Positions 1 through 5,573 of a stretch of 5,762 bases of DNA are shown one piece after another. The DNA is from Treponema sp. (GTDB lineage: Bacteria > Spirochaetota > Spirochaetia > Treponematales > Breznakiellaceae), in the NCBI GenBank assembly GCA_031263435.1, contig JAISFT010000247.1:1-5762 (forward strand), in the 5' to 3' direction. The notes beneath the pieces are model-generated. The model worked only from the letters and a program-made list of their open reading frames with translations. It was not told the DNA's origin and did no database searches. Positions within the stretch are counted from its first letter, which is position 1, and every line of letters begins with the position of its first letter. Made by a program: the position numbers and the translations under genes.

Positions 1-401
1 CCAAAGATAGGATGGGGAGGCTGAATAGTCTCGGAATTGATCCCCACCACCTTGTCGATCCTGTCCACGATGGTTCCGTAAACCCGGTCGTCGATGCGGA
101 GGATCAGCATGTTTTCCTGACCATCCGCCTTCCGGTCCAGGGGAAGGTGGAAGAAAGAGCGGAGATCGATAATGGGGATAATATCACCCCGGAGATTGTA
201 AACACCCCTTACAAAAGAGGCGGCATTGGGCACATAGGTAAATTTATCGGCCTTGGCTATTTCCTTGACATTCATGATGTCAACGCCGTAGTCCTTTCCC
301 CCCAGGGAAAAGGTGATCATCTTGTAGTTGTCGGCGCTAATTCGCTCTTTTTGTTCCTGAAGTTCAGCGTTTACCTGGGCCAGGTCCTTGATCATCGCCA
401 T
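1..401 (-). CDS. cheW: Chemotaxis coupling protein CheW (partial, C-terminus beyond the window)
   Basis: CheW is the cytoplasmic adaptor that links methyl-accepting chemotaxis receptors to the kinase CheA in the array. The visible 133 codons start MAMIKDLAQVNAEL and show the CheW SH3-like fold pattern: a beta-rich start (MITFSLGGKDYGVDI, about residues 28-42), the VKEI segment (45-48), the hallmark VRGVYNLRGDIIPIIDLR (64-81, with N69-L70-R71-G72), and MLILRIDDRVYGTIVDRIDKV (98-118). The first 25 residues are a polar, probably helical extension before the domain. The ATG at 401 is chosen because GGAG lies 7 bases upstream; the second Met (codon 3) has no such site. The gene follows cheA by 12 bases, so they are surely one operon. 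The reading frame is open at base 1. Some treponemal CheW proteins are known to be longer, with an extra C-terminal domain; that cannot be judged here. In known treponemes cheX and cheY follow. Confidence 0.96.
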   Translation of the reverse strand, partial: MAMIKDLAQVNAELQEQKERISADNYKMITFSLGGKDYGVDIMNVKEIAKADKFTYVPNAASFVRGVYNLRGDIIPIIDLRSFFHLPLDRKADGQENMLILRIDDRVYGTIVDRIDKVVGINSETIQPPHPIF

Positions 402-408
402 GATGTTT

Positions 409-412
409 CTCC
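409..412 (-). promoter_or_regulatory. Shine-Dalgarno site of cheW
   Basis: On the minus strand the cheA stop TAA (416-414) is followed by CGGAGAAACATC and then ATG. GGAG sits 7 bases before the ATG at 401. It decides the start of cheW and is the only clear ribosome binding site in front of any of the five genes in the window. Its closeness to the cheA stop suggests translational coupling. Confidence 0.7.
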
Positions 413-413
413 G

Positions 414-2798
414 TTACCTTACAGAAGATTCGCGGATCCGCCGGTTTTCCATTTCCCTGCGGAGCCCCAGCTCCAGAAGCTGCCCTACGTCAATAATCAG
501 GGAAACCGACCCGTCGCCCAGTATGGAGGCCCCGGCGATACCCGGGGAGTTGGTATACTGATCCCGCAGGGGTTTAATAACCACATCTTCCTCACCGATA
601 AGGCTGTCTACCATAAAACCCATTTTCTTTTCCGCCGTTCCCACAATGACAATAAAGTTGTAATCCTGCTGCTCTTCGGTTTTGATCCCGAAAAGCCGGT
701 TCAGCCTGAGCAGGGAAATAACATCGTTGCGGATATTGAAAACCTCGTAGTTGTCGATCTTCTTGATATCCTGGGGTTTGATCCGCAGGCTCTCTATAAC
801 GCTGGTAATGGGGATGGAGTAAATCTCCGTACCCACCCGGACCAAAAGGCCCTGGATAATCGCCAGGGTAAGGGGGAGCTTGATAGTGAACTTGGTACCC
901 TTGCCATGCTCCGAACTGACTGTTACGGTACCGTTTAGTTTGTCGATCTGACGGCGTACCACATCAAGGCCGACCCCCCGGCCGGAGATACTGGTGATCT
1001 GCTTGGCCGTGGAAAAACCCGGCTCAAAGATCAGGTTAAAGGCCTCTACATCGGTAAGGAGCTTGTTGGGATTGATGAGTCCCCGTTCAACCGCCTTGGC
1101 CTTGACTGCGTTTACGTCTATGCCTTTGCCGTCATCGACAATCTCGATGACGATCATGTTGCCCTCGTTGGCGGCCTTTAAGAGGACCATGCCCTCCTCG
1201 GGCTTGCCCGCAGCCTTCCGATCTTCCAGGGATTCGATCCCGTGGTCAATGGAATTCCGTACGGAGTGCATGATCGGGTCCAGCAGATCCTCGATAACCG
1301 ACTTGTCCAGTTCGGTTTCTTCCCCTTCGATGACCAGGTTGATCTTCTTGTTCAGGGACTTGGAAAGGTCCCGTACCAGCCGGGGGAAACGGCTGAAGAT
1401 CTGGCTGATGGGCACCATGCGGATCCGCATGACTCCTTCCTGCAGTTCCCCGGTGATCCGCCCCAGATTCTGGGAAGTGGAGCGGAATTTCCCCATATTG
1501 ATCTTGACGGAAGCCTCAAAACCGTCAAAAAGGGTAAACATATCCCCGTATTCTTCGCCGATCTCCTTGCGGATATCCTTGACGGACCGCCCTTCCTGTA
1601 TGCTGTCCAGAAAATCGGGGAGTCTGTCGAAGAGGCTTTTGATTTTTTCCCGGTATTTATTCTCCAGATCGTGCAGTTCGACCAACATATCGTTGAACTG
1701 GTTGCTGATCTGGTTGAAGGTTGCCTTGGTGATGACCGTCTCGGATACCAGGTTGAGGAGATCGTCAATACGCTTGGAGTCCACCCGCAGGATCGAACCT
1801 GCTTCTTTTCCGGCCTTCTTGGCATCCTCTGCGGAACCTGCCGCTGCCGGGGCCGGCTTCGCCGAAGCTTCGGCCGGCGGGGCCGCGGCCGGAACATCAA
1901 GGGGTTTCGGCGCTGCCGGAGCAGCCTTGGGCGCCGCTGGTTCCGGAGAGGCCGCCGCGGGGGCCCGGCCCCCGGTAGAAAGCTGGTTTATATCGGTAAT
2001 CACCGCTTCCAGGGAGACATCGGGGATGATCACGTACCGGTGAATCTCGTCCACCGGTTTAGAGCTGGCATAGTAATAGTCGACCGTGGGGAAGAAGTTG
2101 TCTTCGTAGAGGGCCTCAAAATCCGGGGTGGTGCGGAGGACCGTCCCATCCCCTTTCAGGGCCGCATAGACCTGGATACCCCCCACCGTGTTCATCAGGC
2201 TGTTTTCGTCAAACTTGACCGCAATCCGGTAGATCGGCATGCCGCCATCCACGGATTCCCGCAGTTCCCTAAGCTCGTCTTCGGTCAAATCCCTTGGCGA
2301 AGAAACGGCCGGCGCCGCGGGGGGAGGCGGAGGCGGAGCAGCGGGCTTTGGCGCCTTGGGGGCGGCAGCCCTGGCCGCGGACCCCTTCTTGCTTCTGGCA
2401 TCATCCGGCAGCAGGGCGGAAAGCTTGGTTTCGATCTCCGAGGTGTCCTCCTGGTAAACCGCCCCTTCCATACGCCTACCCAGCATGGCCTTTATCACGT
2501 CAATCGCCGAAAGCAGAACATCGACGACATCTTCATTTACCGAAAGTTGATCCGACCGGATTGCATCCAGTACATCCTCTACCAGGTGGGTAAAATGGGA
2601 AAGTTCCATCATTTCCACCGTGGCGGAACCGCCTTTCAGCGTATGAGCGGCCCGGAAAATTTCATCCACCGAGTCCTTGTTACCCCCTTCGTTTTCCAGA
2701 ACCAGGATGTTCTGCTCCAGGGTATCGACCTGCATTTGAGCTTCACTGAAAAAATCTTTCAGTAATTCCTCATTATTAGGATCTAAGTAGTCGCTCAT
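414..2798 (-). CDS. cheA: Chemotaxis sensor histidine kinase CheA with extended P3 dimerisation region
   Basis: CheA autophosphorylates in response to array signals and passes phosphate to CheY (and CheB). Length is 794 aa, against about 650 in E. coli. Domains in order: P1/Hpt 1-110 with the phospho-accepting H52 in AAHTLKGGS and a conserved E74; an Ala/Pro linker about 133-168 with six prolines at 155-160; a P2-like response-regulator docking domain about 186-272; a second Ala/Pro linker about 277-333; P3 about 336-457; P4 ATPase about 458-640 with the N box HSVRNSIDHG (511-520), G1 box DDGKGI (555-560), F box FEPGFST (591-597) and G2 box GRGVGLDVV (606-614); and a CheW-like P5 about 641-785. 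All catalytic motifs are intact. P3 is about 60 residues longer than in E. coli. The ATG at 2798 gives a normal P1 start, but no Shine-Dalgarno is visible. cheW follows by 12 bases. Confidence 0.98.
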   Translation of the reverse strand: MSDYLDPNNEELLKDFFSEAQMQVDTLEQNILVLENEGGNKDSVDEIFRAAHTLKGGSATVEMMELSHFTHLVEDVLDAIRSDQLSVNEDVVDVLLSAIDVIKAMLGRRMEGAVYQEDTSEIETKLSALLPDDARSKKGSAARAAAPKAPKPAAPPPPPPAAPAVSSPRDLTEDELRELRESVDGGMPIYRIAVKFDENSLMNTVGGIQVYAALKGDGTVLRTTPDFEALYEDNFFPTVDYYYASSKPVDEIHRYVIIPDVSLEAVITDINQLSTGGRAPAAASPEPAAPKAAPAAPKPLDVPAAAPPAEASAKPAPAAAGSAEDAKKAGKEAGSILRVDSKRIDDLLNLVSETVITKATFNQISNQFNDMLVELHDLENKYREKIKSLFDRLPDFLDSIQEGRSVKDIRKEIGEEYGDMFTLFDGFEASVKINMGKFRSTSQNLGRITGELQEGVMRIRMVPISQIFSRFPRLVRDLSKSLNKKINLVIEGEETELDKSVIEDLLDPIMHSVRNSIDHGIESLEDRKAAGKPEEGMVLLKAANEGNMIVIEIVDDGKGIDVNAVKAKAVERGLINPNKLLTDVEAFNLIFEPGFSTAKQITSISGRGVGLDVVRRQIDKLNGTVTVSSEHGKGTKFTIKLPLTLAIIQGLLVRVGTEIYSIPITSVIESLRIKPQDIKKIDNYEVFNIRNDVISLLRLNRLFGIKTEEQQDYNFIVIVGTAEKKMGFMVDSLIGEEDVVIKPLRDQYTNSPGIAGASILGDGSVSLIIDVGQLLELGLRREMENRRIRESSVR

Positions 2799-2809
2799 TG
2801 TATATTAAT

Positions 2810-2837
2810 CATTTATCGAGAAGCCGGGTTAAGTCAA
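2810..2837 (-). promoter_or_regulatory. Possible sigma-70 promoter of cheA (weak)
   Basis: In the 114-base gap before cheA, TTGACT (2837-2832, 5 of 6 to consensus) is followed after 16 bases by TAAATG (2815-2810, only 3 of 6). Transcription would begin about 2803, leaving 4-5 bases before the cheA ATG. An alternative reading is CTCGATAA (2820-2813), which matches 6 of 8 bases of the flagellar sigma-28 -10 box, but no TAAA box is found at the usual distance. The -35 is attractive and the -10 is poor, so this is only a candidate. Confidence 0.25.
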
Positions 2838-2912
2838 GCCGTTACCGCTTACAGAAGGGTGTTTTACCACAAAAACATCGAAGCGGTTCCGCAACCCGGC
2901 CGGTAGGAGCCC

Positions 2913-4955
2913 CTATTCGGCGGAAAAAACCGCCTCGCCTTCGGGAATCCGCAGGGCCGTCAGCCTGAGGGCCAGCGTCTGGTTGGGCTCCGCTTCTTTT
3001 TTCAGACTCACCTGGGTATCCAGACCCAGGGCGGGGATAAGCACCTGGGCCCGGGAGCCCTTCTTTTCCACAACCACCCCCTCCCATTGGGAACCGATCT
3101 TGTCGTGGAGATAGACCAGGGTCCAGTGAGTCCGGGAGGCCCGCTCCGCCTGCACACTCTGGACCAGGGCGGCCTCCCCGGCGCCCAGCCTGAGCAGCAT
3201 CTCGTCCCTGCCCAGGGGTTCGGCGCCCCGGAGCGCCGCCCTTATCTGCTGGTGGGCCAGCAGATCCGTATAGCGGCGCAGGGGACTGGTTACCTGGGTG
3301 TACAGGTCCAGGCCCAGCCCCTGGTGCAGGCTGGGTTTAAGGGAAACATTCCGGGGCCGCATGGACTTGCGAAGCTGCCAGGCCCCCGCATAGCCCGGCA
3401 AGGGCCTGGCAGGAAGATCCCCCAGTTCCTGGCCCACATAAGGAAAAGGAAGGGACTCCCCCCGCATTTCCCGGGACCGGACCCAGCGGGCGGCCCCCTC
3501 GCCGGCCAGGAGCATACATTCCCGGACCATATCGGCGGATTTCCAGTGGGTTATCGTTTCAAGCCGGATCTGTTCCCCCTCCAGGGCAATGTGCAGTTCC
3601 GGCAGTTCGATAAAAACCGCGCCCGCGGCCGAACGCCGGGCCATATTACGTTCCCCCAGGGCAAAGAGGGCCGCCAGGATAGCGGAATCCCCGGCTGCCT
3701 GCTGCCCAGGGACCGGCCCCGCGGCCGGACCGGAACCTTCTGCTTCTGCGGCCGCGGAAGCAGAGGGCAAAGCGGCCAGCCTGTCGGCCTCCTCGTAGCT
3801 CAGCCGGGTAACCTGCACCCAGGAGGGAACCACGGCCACATCAAGGATGGAAGCATCGGGACCAAGGGTCAATTTGAAGGAAAGGGCCGCCGAGCGCCCG
3901 GAAAGCCCCAGGGCAAACAGGGGCAGGGCTTCGTCGGCAAGCATCCGGTAGGTCGCCTCCGGCAGGTAAAAGGTTGCCCCCCGGTTCCGGGCTTCCCGCT
4001 CCGCCGGGCTGCCGGGCCCGATTGAGGAGGCCGGATCCGCCACATGGACCCAGAGACAGAGGGGATCCGATGCGGAACGGGGAATTTCCAGGGAAAGGGC
4101 ATCATCCGGGTCCAGACTCCAGGGGCTGTCGATGGCAAAGGCCGGCAGATGGCACAGGTCCAGCCGATCCTCCGGCGGAGGGGGGTCCGGAACAGGGGAA
4201 GCGGAAGAGAGGGGAAGACCGTAGCGCAGCGGGTGGGGATTCACCCTGATGTCCCAAAAACCGGTCTCCAGCAAGAGCCGGTGGGCCCGGACAGGGCTTT
4301 CTTCCAGCCCCACATCCCGCATGGTCCGGCTTTTTGCGGCAATCCCGTAGGCCAGGGCTTCCACATCCTGCAAAAAACGGCCGTCCGCAGCACAATCCAG
4401 CTTCCGGTTCCTGAGCCGTTCCAAAAAATCCGCCCGTTCCCGGAGTTCCTGACCCTTTCCGGCCCGTTTTTTCTCCTCCGCCTCCAGTTCTCCGGCGGAA
4501 CGGGGGTAGATAAGACCATCGGCCGCCCTAAAGTAGAGCCCGTCCTGCAGCAGCAGAAACACCGCCCAGGCGCTCCGGGGGCTAAAGGTCCCCCATATCA
4601 GCTCCGCCAGTTCCCGGGAAGGCAGGCCGCCCCCGCCGGCCCCCGTTCTACCCTCCCCTCCGGCGCCGGATTCTTCGGCGGCCAGAAGTTCCCAGGCCTC
4701 CCGTACCGGCCCTTCCGGCTCGGGAAAACCCTCCGCCAGGGCGGCCAGATCCGCCGCGCCGCAGGGCCCGGGGTGGAGGAACTCCAGATCCTTTTCCCGG
4801 ACCTTCAATTCAAGGCTGCCGGCGGGAGTCCCGGCAGGAGTCCCGCCGGATCGGTCCCCGGGCCCGGTAACAAGGATCCGGAGTCTGTCCCCTTCCCGGC
4901 CCTGCACCAGGGCAGGACGATTCTTGTAAGCCGCCAGGCTTTTTTCAGGTATCAC
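2913..4955 (-). CDS. RNase II-family 3'-5' exoribonuclease (RNB domain, Zam/RNR1-like)
   Basis: This is a predicted cytoplasmic 3'-to-5' hydrolytic exoribonuclease of 680 aa. An N-terminal domain (about 1-120) has the VREKDLEFLHPGP segment (52-64) typical of the cyanobacterial Zam / chloroplast RNR1 branch, followed by a winged-helix-like part (ELAELIWGTFSPRSAWAVFL, 115-134). The RNB domain spans about 266-610. Its metal-binding acids fit the family spacing: D276, D282, D284, D285 in IDSPWSLDPDDALSLE. Other hallmarks are VHVADP (303-308), RGATFYLP (325-332), ADMVRECMLLAGE (474-486) and the catalytic-arginine motif TSPLRRYTDLLAH (556-568). A short S1-like tail covers about 620-678. The enzyme looks catalytically intact. 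Ala/Gly-rich insertions lie at 30-48, 92-112 and 398-425. Translation starts at GTG with only CACTGCCCCC upstream, so there is no Shine-Dalgarno; no ATG, GTG or TTG lies in frame in the gap above. It lies 28 bases after the regulator gene. Confidence 0.93.
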   Translation of the reverse strand: MIPEKSLAAYKNRPALVQGREGDRLRILVTGPGDRSGGTPAGTPAGSLELKVREKDLEFLHPGPCGAADLAALAEGFPEPEGPVREAWELLAAEESGAGGEGRTGAGGGGLPSRELAELIWGTFSPRSAWAVFLLLQDGLYFRAADGLIYPRSAGELEAEEKKRAGKGQELRERADFLERLRNRKLDCAADGRFLQDVEALAYGIAAKSRTMRDVGLEESPVRAHRLLLETGFWDIRVNPHPLRYGLPLSSASPVPDPPPPEDRLDLCHLPAFAIDSPWSLDPDDALSLEIPRSASDPLCLWVHVADPASSIGPGSPAEREARNRGATFYLPEATYRMLADEALPLFALGLSGRSAALSFKLTLGPDASILDVAVVPSWVQVTRLSYEEADRLAALPSASAAAEAEGSGPAAGPVPGQQAAGDSAILAALFALGERNMARRSAAGAVFIELPELHIALEGEQIRLETITHWKSADMVRECMLLAGEGAARWVRSREMRGESLPFPYVGQELGDLPARPLPGYAGAWQLRKSMRPRNVSLKPSLHQGLGLDLYTQVTSPLRRYTDLLAHQQIRAALRGAEPLGRDEMLLRLGAGEAALVQSVQAERASRTHWTLVYLHDKIGSQWEGVVVEKKGSRAQVLIPALGLDTQVSLKKEAEPNQTLALRLTALRIPEGEAVFSAE
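4819..4842. repeat. Two-copy 12-base tandem repeat inside the RNase gene
   Basis: Two adjacent 12-mers on the plus strand, ccggcgggagtc (4819-4830) and ccggcaggagtc (4831-4842), differ at one base. They encode Thr-Pro-Ala-Gly twice (residues 39-46) in the N-terminal domain of the exoribonuclease. The unit is a multiple of three, so copy-number change would preserve the frame. Confidence 0.8.
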
Positions 4956-4983
4956 GGGGGCAGTGTACGGGGAACAGGACCGT

Positions 4984-5358
4984 TCATCTAGTACCCGCAG
5001 TACCCGTTTTCTGCTCTTCTTCCTGTATCTTGTAGAACTGATCGATGGCGTTAAGGATAAAATCCTGGTACCGGGGCTCCAGATTCACAAACAGGGCGAG
5101 AAGCCGGGTAAGCCGGGTATCTTTCTTTTGGACAAACACCTCCCCCCCTCCGGTCCTGAGCCAGTGGCTGTTCACGTCGAAGGAATCGCAGATCTGCTTG
5201 ATCGTCCGGCTGCTGACCTCCCGTTCTCCGGTTTCCATGCTGGCTATCTGGCTTTGGGAAACGGCAAGAATCCGGGCAAAGCCTTGTTGGGTAAGCCTTA
5301 ACATTTTCCGCAGATCTTTTACCCGCTGGTTGACAGTCAGATCCGGCGCATCCTTCAT
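4984..5358 (-). CDS. XRE-family helix-turn-helix transcriptional regulator
   Basis: This is a small DNA-binding regulator of 124 aa from the preferred start. The N-terminal HTH_3/Cro-C1 domain spans about residues 9-67. Helix 2 is TQQGFARIL (23-31) and the recognition helix is SQSQIASMETG (34-44), with the usual METGER ending. The segment NSHWLRTGGGEVF (63-75) is typical of phage-repressor-like XRE proteins. The rest (about 80-117) is two predicted helices, including LEPRYQDFILNAIDQFYKIQEEE, probably for dimerisation. There is no S24 peptidase domain. A TTG at 5394 would add MRGVFISLIIHF, but those codons overlap a promoter-like sequence and lie outside the domain, so the ATG at 5358 is preferred. 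No Shine-Dalgarno precedes either start. The gene is followed after 28 bases by the exoribonuclease and faces a divergent gene. Auto-regulation and control of that gene are inferred. Confidence 0.9.
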   Translation of the reverse strand: MKDAPDLTVNQRVKDLRKMLRLTQQGFARILAVSQSQIASMETGEREVSSRTIKQICDSFDVNSHWLRTGGGEVFVQKKDTRLTRLLALFVNLEPRYQDFILNAIDQFYKIQEEEQKTGTAGTR

Positions 5359-5365
5359 AAAATGT

Positions 5366-5394
5366 ATGATAAGAGAGATAAAGACACCCCGCAA
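5366..5394 (-). promoter_or_regulatory. Candidate promoter of the XRE regulator gene, near-leaderless
   Basis: TTGCGG (5394-5389, 3 of 6) and TATCAT (5371-5366, 5 of 6) are separated by exactly 17 bases. The expected transcription start is about 5359, one base before the ATG at 5358, so the mRNA would be essentially leaderless. This agrees with the missing Shine-Dalgarno and argues against the longer TTG-initiated protein. The -35 is weak. Confidence 0.35.
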
Positions 5395-5417
5395 TGGCGT
5401 ATCGTAACTGGTTCGCT

Positions 5418-5436
5418 TTCAAAACAAAGTTTTGAA
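5418..5436. repeat. Perfect palindrome, possible operator
   Basis: TTCAAAAC (5418-5425), spacer AAA, GTTTTGAA (5429-5436): 8-base arms with no mismatch. It lies 24 bases upstream of the -35 of the regulator promoter. No T-tract follows on either strand, so a terminator is unlikely. The size and symmetry suit a dimeric XRE protein, but binding is inference. Confidence 0.45.
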
Positions 5437-5506
5437 GGGCCGCCTCCGGCTGTCAACGATTCACCCCGGCAGGGGCAATTTCAGGGGAAACCGGGGAACC
5501 TTACAA

Positions 5507-5536
5507 TTGACATATATCACATTCGGATTATATGAT
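5507..5536 (+). promoter_or_regulatory. Strong sigma-70 type promoter of the divergent gene
   Basis: A perfect -35 TTGACA (5507-5512) is followed by an 18-base spacer and the -10 box TATGAT (5531-5536, 5 of 6). The surrounding sequence is A+T-rich while both flanks are G/C-rich. The expected start of transcription is about 5543, giving a 5' leader of about 31 bases to the ATG at 5574. This is the best promoter match in the window. Confidence 0.6.
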
Positions 5537-5552
5537 TATGCGGTTGTGATAT
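5514..5552. promoter_or_regulatory. Inverted repeat flanking the -10 box, candidate operator
   Basis: ATATCACA (5514-5521) and TGTGATAT (5545-5552) are perfect 8-base inverted arms 23 bases apart, with centres 31 bases apart, close to three helical turns. The left arm lies in the promoter spacer and the right arm just past the expected transcription start, so a protein bound to both would block the promoter. The adjacent XRE regulator is the obvious candidate ligand. Confidence 0.4.
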
Positions 5553-5573
5553 TCAAAATGGGTGCGCGCCATT

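Larger units (their letters stand above)
5359..5573. other. Divergent intergenic regulatory region
   Basis: About 215 bases lie between two divergent genes with no convincing coding sequence. Contents from left to right: the candidate regulator promoter (5366-5394), a 19-base perfect palindrome (5418-5436), a G/C-rich middle part with short repeats (GGGGAAACC at 5484-5492 next to GGGGAACC at 5493-5500), and then an abrupt A+T-rich block (5501-5559) holding the strong rightward promoter and its inverted repeat. The layout is typical of a regulator controlling itself and its divergent neighbour. Confidence 0.6.

Noticed and set aside
12..2765. Long plus-strand open frames opposite cheW and cheA (at 12-938, 994-2043 and 1242-2765)
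   Set aside because: They lie fully antisense to unmistakable cheW/cheA coding sequence, their translations are rich in Arg/Gly/Pro/His without family motifs, and they arise from stop-poor, G/C-rich codons.
2795..2812. Five-codon mini-ORF (ATG ATT AAT ATA CAA TGA) whose stop overlaps the cheA ATG
   Set aside because: It has no ribosome binding site, and if the candidate cheA promoter is right it would not be in the transcript. Probably a chance ATG.
2860..2877. TGTTTT / AAAACA inverted repeat (6-base arms, 6-base loop) upstream of cheA
   Set aside because: Short, A+T-only in most positions and not clearly placed relative to a promoter; it could be chance.
2871..2896. Possible terminator after the RNase gene: GGTT/AACC stem (2885-2896) and a T-run at 2875-2871 on the minus strand
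   Set aside because: The stem is only 4 base pairs and the T-run starts 9 bases later; this is below what I would call a terminator.
3087..4991. Long plus-strand open frames opposite the RNase gene (3087-4025 and 4044-4991)
   Set aside because: They are antisense to a complete RNB-domain protein with all motifs. The composition (Gly/Pro/Gln/Arg) is what reverse reading of Ala/Gly/Leu-rich codons produces.
5461..5500. CCCCGG ... CCGGGG arms and repeated CAGGGG / GGGGAA words
   Set aside because: G/C-rich low-complexity repeats of 6-9 bases with imperfect spacing; not enough to call an operator or attachment site.
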